This document shows, piece by piece, positions 12,288 to 23,499 of a stretch of DNA of 64,000 nt (positions are counted from its first letter, which is position 1; every line of letters starts with the position of its first letter). Origin of the DNA: Termitomyces sp. T153. Lineage: Eukaryota; Basidiomycota; Agaricomycetes; Agaricales; Lyophyllaceae. The stretch lies in NCBI GenBank assembly GCA_018296165.2, contig JACKQL020000005.1, positions 1,544,866 through 1,608,865 on the forward strand, read 5' to 3'. The translations under genes were made by a program, and so were the position numbers. The notes under the pieces were generated by a model. The model did no database searches, was not told where the DNA came from, and was given only the letters and a program-made list of their open reading frames with translations.

Positions 12288-12940
12288 ATGTCAACTTTTC
12301 CCAGGACCTACAGCCAAATTGACGGGGATTCAGAGGAAACTCCTTCTGCACTCGAAAAAGAGGTTAAAGCTGTGGTTTCAAGCCGCAACGCCGAGAAATT
12401 ACCTCTAGTCAAATTTCACAAATTACTCTCGCCTGTTAGACAACTTCCGCCAGAGATTCTCTCGAAAATTTTTCTTTTGCTCGCAGAGACTATTGAGATC
12501 CTGCCTATATCGACACAGACCACTTGGATCCTGGGTGTGACTGCTCAGGGTGGCGAACGATTTCGCGCAGAGACCTCCGGCTTCGGGGGTACCCAACTAT
12601 CTCTCTTCAGAAAAAAACTCATATTTCAAACTTGGCGTATGCTATCGATATCCTACCGCCATCTGTTACCCTTGATCTCCGCTTGTCTGAAGGAAACGTC
12701 AATCGGACGGACGTATATCCACATCTAAATCATTGCAAATCCATCGAACTTCAAGGAATCCTAGAGTTTGTTGATGCGATCTGCCAAAATGCACCCTTGC
12801 AACGCGTTTCATGGCGGTTTAACTATTTACCGGCCGTCGAACGGGTTCAAAGGGCAATCAATGCTTGATCTCAAGTCCAGTGCCTACTCCCGCTGCCCGC
12901 CTTGAAGCGCTCACCCTCAGGGTGATCTCAGATGTTAATT
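12288..12940 (+). pseudogene. F-box protein pseudogene, truncated
   Basis: The frame opening at 12288 holds a charged N-terminus and then a typical Agaricomycete F-box core, RQLPPEILSKIFLLLAE, followed by STQTTWILG. In intact relatives this is followed by a Cys/Trp segment of the form VCS.WR.IS. Here that segment (CDCSGWRTISRRD) lies in the next frame, so a one-base shift occurred near 12535. The second frame runs to a stop at 12866. A further shift would continue it for about 20 residues (TPAARLEALTLRVISD). The leucine-rich C-terminal half expected for these proteins is missing. F-box proteins bind Skp1 and select substrates for SCF ubiquitin ligases, but this copy is unlikely to work. Confidence 0.6.
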
Positions 12941-13405
12941 AGTAGATGAACTCTCAAAAAAAGTCCCTGATGGCCCTGGGGGTCCACTGAAGCCCCCATC
13001 AAGTGTACACGTCGAAAGCACGTCCATACAAACACACACTCCAGACCTCATGTCTAAATAACGCGAGTATTTCATAACGATTGTAATAACGATACATGCA
13101 TGACATCTTGATTGAGCAGGGGGAGGAGAGATATCTTCCAGAGACGGGACGAGAATCGAGTAACCCATCAGGTGGAGCAATAATTACAATAATCTAGAGC
13201 TCGAGGCCACGGCAATAAGCAGAAAAGACAAGTCCCAACCGCACGTATGTATGTACTCGAATGACGAACAGACAGACAGACAAACAAACAAACACAGAAA
13301 GAGAAAAAGAACATGAACGAACAATCAAAGGTAAAAAAAAAAAAAAGCAGGAATAATAATGATAAAACAAAGCACAGCAAGAGAGAGAGAAGCCTAGTAC
13401 CGACA
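12941..13405. other. 3' region of the SET3 gene, purine tract
   Basis: No gene. The plus strand carries tracts of AGACAGACAGACAAACAAAC type (about 13270-13292) and a poly-A run near 13332-13346, i.e. T-rich on the transcribed minus strand, just downstream of the SET3-type stop codon. This is probably 3' UTR and intergenic DNA. Confidence 0.4.
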
Positions 13406-16400
13406 TCAACGACCCCACCTCGCACTATCCCTCCTGCTCCTCCCACCATCCCTATCCCTATCCCTCTCATCTCTATCAAGATCCGCAGACGGACCTCGAG
13501 GCGGCGGCCACCCGCGTCTCGCCCCCGCCGTACCATCCTCCAACACACCACTCTCCTCTCTCCCACCCCTACTCTTCATCTGATGATTAGTCGACTGATG
13601 AAACTGTCGTCCATACGACAGCGGTGGCAGTGGCAGCGGCTGCTGCTGCGGCGGTAGTGATGATGATGACGACGACGACGACGACGACGATGACGATGAT
13701 TGTGGTAATGGTCTCCCACCTCCTTGAAGGCGCAACAAAGACCGAGGCCCTGTCGGCGGGGCACGCGCCGTTGTCCCAGAATGATGAGACATCGGCATGA
13801 TGGGCGCCGACATCCGCAGTAATGCTTTGGGTCCACGAGGTGGGGTGTGTGTGACGTTCCGAGGAATCGGCGGGAGGGGGTTACGCATCGGCGCCATAGG
13901 AGCTGCGCTTGGTGTCGGAGGAACAGGAAGAGGTGGCGGTGCAGGCCGACGAGGCGCAGGTTGCGGAGAAGGCGTCTCGTCACCTAGACTGATCTCGCCG
14001 TCTTCACAAGAAGACGAGTGGTCGTCGCGTGACGATACGTGACGCCCAATGCGATCGGCAAGAGGACGGGGTGTGTGTCCGTTGGAGATCTTGATTGCAT
14101 TGGGAGGCGGAGGGATAGGGTGCTCGATGAGCTCTGTCTTGGCCTGGAGCGTTATATGTGGTGGTGACTTGACGACGGTGTGTACCACAGGTGGAAGTGA
14201 TACGGGTTTGCTTGGCTGCACCTCCACCAGCGGTAAAAGGACCGGCTGGGGAAGGATGGGTACCGTCGGCTGCAGCACGGGCTCGGGCTGGAGCTCATGA
14301 GACACATCGAGAGATGGAGATCGCGACCGAGACAGCTGGGAATCGTGCATCTCCACATCTTTATCCTGTGTGATGGTCTTTATGGCCGAACCGGAACCGT
14401 TCACGATAGCCCCAGCGTTCGACAGTGGAACCCTCGCCGGCTCCCACATCTCCACATCCTTCTCGCTCTCCTCCCTTTCCCTCTCCCGTTGCTCACGTTC
14501 CCTCTCCTCCTTCTCCCTCTCCTCCTTCTCCCTCTGCTTCCGCAACTTATACTCCTGCAACGAAAGCTTCACCTTTGGCGGCTGCACTGGTGGCGTCGGC
14601 GTCGGCTCTCTCACAAATACCTTCTCTTCCCCCTTCCCCTCGCCCTCTCCCTCTCCCTCTCCTCGCTCCCCCTCCCCACACCCCCACACCCCAGTCAACC
14701 CATCCTTCATCTCCACCTGCACCTCCTCCTCCTCCTGCACCTCAACCGTCATCTTCATCGGCGACACATCCGCCTGAGCCTGAGCCTGAGCCTGAACATC
14801 CCGCACCACACCCCCATCCACATCCCCACCCACACCACCTGCACCATCCCCTGAATCCCGCACCTCTTCATCCCCATGCACACCCACATCCCCTGCATCC
14901 CCCACATCCCCATCCCCATCCCCATCTCCAGACGACGGCGGGAGAGGCGCACCTCTATCCAAATCCGAACATTCACCCGACTCTGCGCTATCCGGAGGAG
15001 GCGAATCGGCTTCTTCTACGCTTCCTCCGCACTCTCCGTCCATCTCATACGGATGTGGTTGAGTTACACCCAACTCTGGCTCTGGCTCTGGCTCCGTCTC
15101 TGCCTCTACCTCTGCCTCTACCTCCGCCTCCGCCTCCGTCTCCGAATCCGTCTCTGACACCGCCGTAGCCGTAGGTAGAGCTGGAACTTCACATACACCC
15201 AACTCGACACTCGCACAACGCGGCGTAGACTTGACACTATCCCTATCATCATCGTTATCCCCATCCACATCCAGAGGCGACTCTGCGCTGTCCGGCGGGG
15301 AAGGCTCCGTAGCACGCCGCTCCGTACCAGCCTCACCCCGTCCAAGCATCAATTCCGCGCCATCTATAGGAGACGACGATTCACGCCTGTGTCCCAAAGA
15401 CGACTCTGCGCTCACGTTCTCCCCCCGCTCTGTGTTCTCCCGCTGCACCGACGGCAGCGGTAGCGGCAGCGGGACCGGGGGCGGGGGCGAAACAGACACA
15501 GACACAGACAAACTCGACCGAACAGCAGACAAAGCAGCCCGCGACAACACCAACTCATCCCCTCTCCCATCCTCTTCCTCCCTCTCCCGCGCCCGCTCCC
15601 GCTCAATCCCAACATCCCGCCAAAACCCAAGGGTGGATCCCTCGTTCCCATTGTTTAGGTTTGGCTTTGGGTTTGCGTTTGGGTTTGCGTTTCTTTCTCC
15701 GTTTGGGTTTGGGTTTGCATCCCCGTTTGCATCCCCGTTCCCGTTCCCATTTACACTCCCAAACCCACCCCCACCCACATCCGGAGACGCAAAAAACACC
15801 TCCCGACCGGACACGACAGGCGAAACGAGCGAGAGGCGCGCGAACGATGTAGATGGAGATTCGGATGGCGGGGACGCGTGCGCGTATGTACGTGCGTACG
15901 TGTGTGGGTGTGAGTATGTGTGTGGCACGTATGTCTGCGTCTGCGTCTGTGCGTGTGGAGGGAGATCTGGGTGGCGGAATGTAGGCGGTGCGGGTAAGGG
16001 TGCGCTGGTGGGTGGAGGTCCAGACGAACTGACCATCGTCATGGAAGAATCACCATCGCCATCGACATCGCCATCGATGTCGATAGGTACATCTACACCC
16101 TGTCGTTGATAGTCGTACTCGTACTCGTGTTCGTGGTATTGATTTCGCGTGTGAGATTGAGATTGTGCATGAGGCGGGTGACGATACCCGTGTGCGTGTG
16201 TATGCGTCGTCATCGGTGATTCTACAACCATCAGACACCTCGACGTTGCATAACAAAGAACAGAACGTACCATCGCCGTTGCCATCCCCACGCCCATGCA
16301 CACCTATAAAAACAGCGAATCAACACGCGTCCGAACACCGCAAGAATCAACAACGTACTCTGCTTCCCCCCCTGGGCACGCCTCAACGCCTCACCCTCTC

Positions 16401-18040
16401 TCCTCATCCAGCGCTTGCGCATCTTGGGCGGCATCTTTTCCTCGGGCGTGCGTAGTCGTGTCCCGCGTTGGTGTTGGTGTCCACGTTCATGTCCGTGCCA
16501 ACGCTCGCTTTCGTACCCGTACGGATCCCACGCACCACCGCGCGCTATCGTTTTTAGTTTCGGTCTCGTGTTGCCTTAGAGAAGTAACATCAGCGACAAT
16601 CAGCGACAGCTCGCCAAGCAACAAGCAACACATACCCCCCCTCGTTTTGCCAATGACGTCCAGGGTAATCCTACTCGGACCCTCGCCTCTGTCGTCCTCT
16701 TCGGGGGTGTCGTCGCATATCTCGACGCCGCCGAGCCCTCCAGAACCCGGGACGCGCTCGCGAGTCCTGAAGCCACGCTTGGAGCCTACGAGGGGGCCTA
16801 GGTCGACGTCGCGTCGATGGTGTATTCGTCGTTCAGAGTCGGTGGGAGGGTCGTGGGAGTGGTCGGGGCTGCTGGCTCTGACAAAGGACTCCATGGCACG
16901 GAGGGCACAGTCGGAGGCGTGTGCGCCGCACGCGCAGGCTGGGAATGTGGACGTGAGGAGATGGAGGATGTTGGCCATCTGTGCGCGCAGATGGGCGTGG
17001 TGTGCGGGTCTGTGGTGTGTCAATAGACGGAATGGACGAGGCAAGCACGGGACGCACGGGAATAGACCGGGGGTCTTGAGGAGGGCAGGCAGGAGATGGA
17101 TGGCATGGCCGTCGTCCCACTCCCAGCCCAAGACGACTTCTTCGCCCTTTTGGAGGTCGCGGAGGGCAAAGACGGCAAAGCCGAGGGTTGTGGGCTGGTC
17201 TGCGGGGCTGCAGATGACGGGCCTGAGGACGGCGTTGGGCCTGCAGCCGCTGCGGACCCAGCGGGCGTCGTCGCCGGCCATGCGTGCATCGAGGGCGAGA
17301 TGGAGGGGCGGGCCGAGGAGGTGGACAAAGGGCTTGGGGAGGCCGAGGTGGGCGTAGGCGTTGAGGGGGTCGTTGAGGTAGGCAGAGGAGGGCGTGATTG
17401 TGCTTGTGAGGGGCGTGATGAGGGCTTCTTTGGGGAGGGGCGCGGTGGTGTGGAGGGCGAAGAAGGGGGGCGAGGCGAGGGAGGGTGCAGGGGCTGGGTG
17501 GCGGTGGACGTGCGTGGGGCGGTCGTGGCGGTCGTGCGTGTTGGCGTCGTGGATGCCGTCACGCGCATACGGCGTCAGCGCAGAAATGCCTCGCCAGTGC
17601 TGGGCGGCGCGGCGCAGGTGGCTGCGGGTCTGTGCGGCTGGGACAATGTTGGCGTGCGGCGCGAGCGAGACGTACGTGGCCGGCGGAGACTCAATCTCGA
17701 TGACAACGTCGGGGGGCGGCGACGGCGGCACAGACAGCCGGCGGCGCTTCTTGCTCGGCCGCGGATCGCACAGCCAGCACTTCCACTCCTCGGGGACATG
17801 CCCGGGGTCGATCCCAAAGCACGCCGCGTGGCACCACCGCTCGCAGTCGTCGCACGCAATGCTGAACCCGTCGTCGTACGTCGACCCGCAGATGCACCGG
17901 ATCGCCTCCTCCGTCTCTGCCTCCTTCTTCCCCCGCTTCCGAACCGCCTTCCGCTTCACCCCCACGTTCGTCGGCGACAAGCTCAGCAGTCCCATCGCCG
18001 CCTCCTGCGCATCGGCGTTCATAGAGAGAAAACAATCCAA
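13406..18040 (-). CDS. SET3: Set3-type PHD-SET chromatin protein
   Basis: Predicted exons (minus): 18040-16636, 16574-16359, 16303-16271, 16221-13406. Introns are 61, 55 and 49 nt with GTATGT/GTACGT donors and TAAG, ATAG and GTAG acceptors. The total is 4,470 nt, 1,489 aa, and all phases close. A C4HC3 PHD finger lies at residues 49-92 (CICGSTYDDGF ... WKCWLC). A SET domain lies at about 190-312, ending ARWVRSGCRPNA ... GEEVVLGWEWDD. The usual NHSC is replaced by RSGC and the Tyr-rich end by GWEW, as expected for the Set3 branch, which lacks methyltransferase activity. Exon 2 gives the basic PPKMRKRW segment. The long C-terminal half is low complexity, with a conserved VKLSLQEYKLRKQREKEE helix. 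In yeast, Set3 is the scaffold of the Set3C histone deacetylase complex in the nucleus. An in-frame second Met at residue 7 is an alternative start. Confidence 0.88.
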
Positions 18041-18440
18041 GCTGTTGTTGCTTGTTTATCCAGCACAAGTGGTCATCAGACGACAACATCTAAAACTAAG
18101 CATTCACGACAATATGAAAGAAGCCTCCTCTCCAAGTCAAGTTTGATATCGCGCGTAGTGAGATCGTCAGTGCTCCAGGTCGGAGCCTCAGGCTTTGGGA
18201 AATATAAACATGAGCCGCAGCCCAAGCCTGAATGTGGCGGCTCGGCTTTAGGCTTCCACTCACGACAGTAAACCTTGCTGCTTTATACAAACATACATCT
18301 CTGCAAGTGGTCCGAGAGTCCTGTTATCCAGTCTTGTCCAAGTTCTCAACATGCACAAGGTCTTTATAACAACATCATTTATAATTGTCCAAACTGTCCG
18401 AGGGCACTTGTAGAAAAGTACAGCATTGACCTCCCGTCCC

Positions 18441-18956
18441 CTACATCCGCCTGCCAAGGAACGTGCATCCGTGTGAATCGCTGCCCTGTGTACAACATCA
18501 AACTCTGCCTGGTCCTTCAGCAGTAGCAGTGGTAGACTTACAGTGTCTCCACCACTGCAGCACAGGAGGAATGTTCTCTCATCATCACGACAACCTCTAC
18601 TGGGATATTGCTTGCAATCATGACCACTGAATGCGCAAGACATCAACACCACGGCCCTCTAAAACAAATGCACAGAAAAAAAAAACATACGTTATATCCC
18701 CTCCAGTTACAAGATTGCCAGGGTCCTCAGTCCAAGTACGTCGGTTCAGTGGCTCGTGCTCAAACAAATTGGGTAACTCACCATCCATCTGCAACACTTT
18801 CGTTGATCAACCTGGCACTGGATGGGTCGGAGTGAGCAGGCAACATCAAGTATCTCGAGCCATGGATTCGAGACCTGCCTTGGATGGAGTGTATGCAGCA
18901 GACGCAGCGAGTGCGCATGCCAGGACAAGCGTAGCTAGGATGCGAGTAGTAATCAT
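18441..18956 (-). CDS. small secreted hydrophobin-like protein, copy 1
   Basis: Predicted exons (minus): 18956-18879, 18817-18782, 18725-18691, 18656-18542, 18485-18441, giving 102 aa. Residues 1-21 form a signal peptide (MITTRILATLVLACALAASA). The mature part has 9 cysteines: C-x6-CC-x21-C-x6-C-x7-C-x9-CC-x11-C-x7. Ignoring the extra fifth Cys, this is the C-CC-C-C-CC-C order of hydrophobins, with class I-like spacing except for a longer gap before the second CC. The Cys blocks read CQVDQRKCCRW, SCAFSGHDC and LLCCSGGDT. Intron 1 uses a GC donor (GCAGGT), required by the frame. Intron 3 ends in TTTTAGAG. TATAAAG lies about 40 bp upstream of the ATG. Hydrophobins coat hyphae and form amphipathic films at air-water interfaces. 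The family assignment rests on Cys spacing only. Confidence 0.6.
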
Positions 18957-19215
18957 GACTCTGATGCCAAGTCTGGAGCACATTACTGCCAGACTTTATA
19001 TTTCCCAGACATCTCGCCAGGGTGAGGTCATTCATTTACGACAACATGGAAGACTAACTGACACTTGGTTCAAAAGTCAAAGACTAATGACTTTGATGCG
19101 GATTCTGGAGCACATTACCGCCAGGCTTTACATCTCCCAGACATCTCGCCAGAGTGAGGTTATTCATTTAAGACAACATGGAAGAATAACTGACACTTGG
19201 TTCAACACCAAAGAT
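18955..19215 (-). promoter_or_regulatory. duplicated promoter region of secreted-protein copy 1
   Basis: Two consecutive ~130-bp blocks (18955-19085 and 19086-19215) match along most of their length: TCTGGAGCACATTAC, CCAG[AG]CTTTA[TC]AT, CCCAGACATCTCGCCAG and ACAACATGGAAGA occur in both, in the same order. The inner block keeps the TATAAAG box facing the gene (18994-19000). In the outer block the box is altered to TGTAAAG. The same block occurs once upstream of copy 2, with TATAAAG at 21159-21165. Confidence 0.55.
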
Positions 19216-19879
19216 TAAGCATCAACATGGAAGAATAAACGACATTTGGTTAAACATCAAAATCTAAAACTAAGGATAAGCACATTCATTTACCACAACA
19301 TGAAAGAAGCTCCCCTCTCCAAGTCACTCATCTCGACAATGCCATTTCAGAGCTACAGTATGCGTTAGCTTGTGTTCGATATCGTGGGTAGTAATATTGG
19401 ACCCGCGAAGCGGATCGCACTCGTGTAGTGAGATCCTCAGTAAATTGCCTACATCTGGCCCGTCAACCAAGGTTGCCCGGCGCCTATGCTCATGCTCTTG
19501 ATTACCATTCGATCCAAACTCGTAGGGCGTCCACTTGCACAGACGCCAAGGTGAACAATGTTCCATCAACAGTACATTCATTCTTTCTGACGTGAACGAC
19601 CCAAAATATCTCGCCTGTAACCAAGGTTGTCGTAAGACACAATGTGACAGTCCATTATCTGAGACGCGACAATGGTAAAGCCTTCTTTTGATATCCAGAA
19701 GATCCAATACTGCATTCAGCAAACAGTTTCTTTCACCTAGGCTCTTGGTGAACAAAAGTGGACAAGCTTCATGTTAAAAATTTAGTTGATGAGTCACGTC
19801 CACGCCACCATAAAGCATCATGCTAAAGAACAAGTTACAAGGCAGGCAGTGAAGTATTGTCTTTCGGATCGTGTAAGAA

Positions 19880-20250
19880 GTGAGCAGAGATAGACTTATG
19901 ACATTTTCATATCCACTACTACAACATAGGCGAGTCCCTCTCTTACTGTTCTCGGCCCAAGGGTAAAGCCTTCTTTTGTTACCCAGAAGATCCAATACTG
20001 CATTCAGCGAACAGTTTCTTTTACCTAGGCTCTTGATGAAAAAAAGCGGACAAGCTTCATGTTAAAAATTTAGTTGATGAGTCACGTCCACGCCACCATA
20101 AAGCATCATGCTAAAAGACAAGTTACAGGGCAGGCAGTGAAGTATTGTCTTTCGAATTGTGTAAGAAGTGAGCAGAAATAGACTGATGACATTTCCATTT
20201 GCACTACTACAACATAGGCGAGTCCTTCTATTACTGTTCTTAGTCACAGG
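19880..20250 (-). repeat. two tandem relics of exon 4/intron 4 of the secreted family
   Basis: At about 19885-19950 and 20175-20240 (minus strand) a short coding-like piece, LCCSSGYENV in the first copy, is followed by intron-like sequence (TAAGTCTATCTCTGCTCAC). This resembles the exon 4 end, LLCCSGGDT then GTAAGTCTA, of the full genes. The donor GT is changed to AT here, so splicing as in the full genes is not possible. The two relics and the following ~200 bp (including ATGATGCTTTATGGTGGCG) are tandem copies about 290 bp apart. A third related piece with an intact GTAAGT lies at 22050-22110. Confidence 0.5.
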
Positions 20251-20615
20251 AGATGTGGCCCCGGGCGTTTGGGACTTACAAGCCCAACAGTGTGGACTGA
20301 ATCTCGAGCTGTGATTGGAGACTTAGATTGACGGATGCAGCATACACAAAGACTCGGATGTCAATACAAACGTAGCTAGGATGGAGTAAACATAGTTTTC
20401 CTGCATCAGCCTTGCTGCTTTATACTCACATCCATCTCCACAAGTGGTTGGCGTGAGAACGAGAGTTCCCATTTCATATCTATCCAGTCTTGCGTAAATT
20501 TCCATTCTCCTCTGACGTACATCAACATGCGCAAGGTCTTTATGACAACATCCTTCATAAATGTCCAAACTGTCCGAGGCACTGGTAGGAAAGTGTAGCA
20601 TTGACCTCCCCTCCC

Positions 20616-21121
20616 CTACAACCGCCAGCCCATGTACACGCATCCGTGTTGATCACTGCCCTGTATACATTATCAGACATTGCCTAGTCTTTCAGCAGTA
20701 GCAGTGGTAGACTTACAGTGTCTCCACCACTACAGCACAGGAGAAATGTTCTGTCATCACGACAAGCTCTACTGGGATATTGCTTGCAATCATGACCACT
20801 GAATGCGCAAGCCATCAAGACCACGGCCCTCTAAAACAAATGCAAAACAAAACATACATTATATCCGTTCCAGTCACAAGATCGGCAGGGTCCTCAGTCC
20901 GAGTACGTCGGTTCAGTGGCTCGTGGATATCAAACAAATTTGGTACTTACATTCCATCTACAACACTTTCGTTGATCATTCGGGCACTGGATAGTCGGAG
21001 TGAGCAGGCAACATCAAGTATATCGAGCCATGGATTTCAAACCTGCCTTGTGACTGGATCCAGCAGACACAACGAGTGTGCATGCCAGGACAAGCGTAGC
21101 TAGGATGCGAGTAGTAGCCAT
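20616..21121 (-). CDS. small secreted hydrophobin-like protein, copy 2
   Basis: Predicted exons (minus): 21121-21047, 20986-20951, 20892-20858, 20828-20717, 20660-20616; 303 nt, 100 aa, all phases closed. The signal peptide is MATTRILATLVLACTLVVSA. The mature part has the pattern C-x6-CC-x21-C-x6-C-x7-C-x8-CC-x11-C-x7, with blocks CPNDQRKCCRWN, ACAFSGHDC, SRAC, LLCCSGGDT and QHGCVYM. It is nearly the same design as copy 1, with synonymous and conservative changes, which supports the exon model. Intron 1 again begins GCAGGT, intron 2 GTAAGT, intron 3 GTATGT with a TTTTAGAG end, and intron 4 GTAAGT. A TATAAAG box lies about 40 bp upstream. I infer a secreted, wall- or interface-associated protein. 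An effector-like role is equally open. Confidence 0.62.
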
Positions 21122-22049
21122 GACTTTGATGCGGATTCTGGAGCACATCACTGCCAGGCTTTATATCTCCCAGATATCTCGGCCGTCAACTCAGGACGAT
21201 GACATCCATTCACGACGACACGCAAGAATGAAGACCGGATGTCCAAGATGAAAAATTTGCCTGTCAAATTAAGGTTGAGGACAGTCATTTACGACAACAT
21301 GCAGGAATACTGTTCAATATTCAATATCAAAAACTAAGGCTGAGCACATTCATTCACGACAATAAATGATCACAGCTCCGTCTCCAAGCCACCCATCTCG
21401 TCAACATTTTTAGAGCTAAATTATGCGTTAGTCTGTGGTGGATATTGTGGGTAGTAATATTGGAGCCGTGAAATGGATCATGCACTTGTTCGGCTATGCC
21501 CATGCTGTCTGTCTGATTACCTTTCAATCAACAATAGTAGGTATCCACCGTACATCTCGCACAGATGCCAAGGTTAACAAGGTTTCATCACCAGTACATT
21601 CAATCCCTCAGGATCAGAGCACATTACTATTTGTCGTGAATGCTCAACCTCGAGATATCTCGCCCGTCAACGATGTTAAAGTCATCGTAGACGTAATGTA
21701 ATAGTCTATTACTATCCGATACGGTGCAAGTGCAAAGCCCTCTTTTCTTATGAGAAGATTCAATACTGAATTAACCTGAGCTCTTGATGAACATGGTTGA
21801 CTAGGATATTCCCATCCGATGAAAAAACAATTGACAAGCTTCCTGTTAAAAATTCACTTGGATATCCGAAGGATTTCCATCCGATGAAGAAAACAGTTGA
21901 CAATCTTCCTGTTAAAATCTTACCTGGATCTCCGGATGAGCTTGACTCAGAGATGTCACGTCTGCGCCACCAACAATCATGGTGCTAGATTTAAAGGTTA
22001 CAGAGCAACGAAGTATTGTCTCTCCGATTGTGTAAGAAGTGAGCAGAGA

Positions 22050-22110
22050 TAGACTTACGACATTTCCACCACTACAACAATAGGTGATTCCTTCTCTTAC
22101 GGTTTTTAGT
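22050..22110 (-). repeat. exon 4/intron 4 relic with intact donor
   Basis: Minus-strand reading gives ITYCCSGGNV immediately followed by GTAAGTCTATCTCTGC, matching the exon 4 end and donor of the secreted-protein genes. I could not connect it to convincing upstream exons, so I treat it as a partial copy. Confidence 0.4.
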
Positions 22111-22630
22111 CACAGATGACGTGGCTGAGGCCAGATCCTCAGACTTGTGGAAATATAAGCGTGAGCTGCACAAGAGCCGCAAGCCTGCCCAAGCCTGAAT
22201 GTGGCGGTCCAGCTTTGATGGGCTCGGCTCCACTCAGCCTCAACGCTCACTACTCTTACAACACTCACGACTGTGACCTACAAGCCCAACAGCGCTATAA
22301 AATTCATGTTGACTCATCCGGGACACTAGTTGACTGTCATAGACTATGGTGAGTGTGGACTGAATCCCAAGCTGTGATTGGGGACTTACGTCGACCGACT
22401 TGCCGCTTTGTACTTGTGAGTGGTTGGAGTTGGAACAAAGGTCCCAGAAAATTCGCATTTCATATGTATCCAGTCTTGTGCAAGTACCCATTCTCTTCCG
22501 ACCTGCCTCCCTCAACGGAAAATCATCAACACGCGCAAGGCCTTTATCACAAGATCATTCATAAATGTACAAACTGTTCAAAGGCATTTGTGGGGTAAGT
22601 ACACCATTGATCTCCTGTCCCTGAAAGATC

Positions 22631-23170
22631 CTAGTACCCCCGCCCCATGCGCACGCATCCATGTTGATCACTGCCCTGTGTACATCATCAAAAACTGCCT
22701 AGTCCTCTAGCAGAGATAGACTTACAGTGTCTCCGCCTTTACAACACAGAAGGAATGGTCTGAACTCAGGATCACACTGACTAGTTCCATATTTCTTGCA
22801 ATCATGACCACTGAATGCGTAAGCCATCAAGACCCAGGGTCTCTGAAATAAATGAAAGAAGAAAAAACATACATTATATCCCTTCCAGTTGCGAGATCGG
22901 CAGGGTGCTCCTCAGTCCAAGTATGTTAGTTCAGTGGCTCATGGAGAAAGGAATGTGGTACTTACAGTCCAGCTACAACATTTTTGTTGATTATTCGGCC
23001 ACCGGCTGATCGGTATCTGGATGCAAATGATACAGTGAGCAGGCGACACCAAGTATCTCGAGCCATGGATCAGAGACTTACGTCGAGAGTGGATGCAGCA
23101 GACGCAACGAGTGCGGAAGCCAGGACAAAGGTCGCTAGGATGGCCAGTAGTATGGATGATTTCTTTGTCG
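22631..23170 (-). pseudogene. hydrophobin-like secreted protein, copy 3 (decayed)
   Basis: All five exons can be aligned: about 23165-23082, 23016-22966, 22910-22873, 22840-22726, 22675-22631. The signal-peptide core survives (SILLAILATFVLASALVASA), but no ATG precedes it in frame. Where copies 1 and 2 have ATG, this copy has ATCC with a one-base insertion. Exon 2 is longer and lacks the first Cys (IPISRWPNNQQKCCSWT), and the fourth Cys is Tyr (MAYAFSGHDC). The later Cys blocks (LLCCKGGDT, QHGCVRM) remain. Intron 1 here has a canonical GTAAGT donor at the place where copies 1 and 2 have GCAGGT, which confirms that splice position. Likely a pseudogene, or a gene with a start I cannot see. Confidence 0.5.
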
Positions 23171-23499
23171 CAGGAGTTGGTGAGTTCTGGAGCACATTAT
23201 TATCAGGCTTTATACCTCCCTTTCATGAATCCCCAACCTCGAAATGTCTCGCCTGTCAACTAAGGGTTGAGGACATTCATTTACGACAACATGGAAGAAT
23301 AAATGTCCAAGATCAAAAACTCGCCTGTTAATTAAGACAGTCAATTACGACAACATGCAAGAATACTGTTCAAGATCGATAATTTATGACAACATGGATG
23401 AATAAATGACACTTATTCTCCAAGTCATTTTAGAGCCTGGTGATGACGTCAAACCTATAAGGTCACAGTAGCTGTGTTTGATATCGTGAGAAAGTAGTA

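Noticed and set aside
15231..16109. Long plus-strand open frames opposite the Set3-type gene (also 14425-15168, 17096-18271)
   Set aside because: They lie antisense to a well-supported gene and consist of low-complexity Pro/Ser/Arg or Gly/Val/Arg runs caused by its codon repeats and high GC content. No motifs.
18260..18652. Continuous 130-codon frame reading through the last exons of secreted-protein copy 1
   Set aside because: It reads across intron 4, whose donor and acceptor are conserved in all three copies. The spliced form ends at a stop placed identically in each copy. The readthrough is open by chance.
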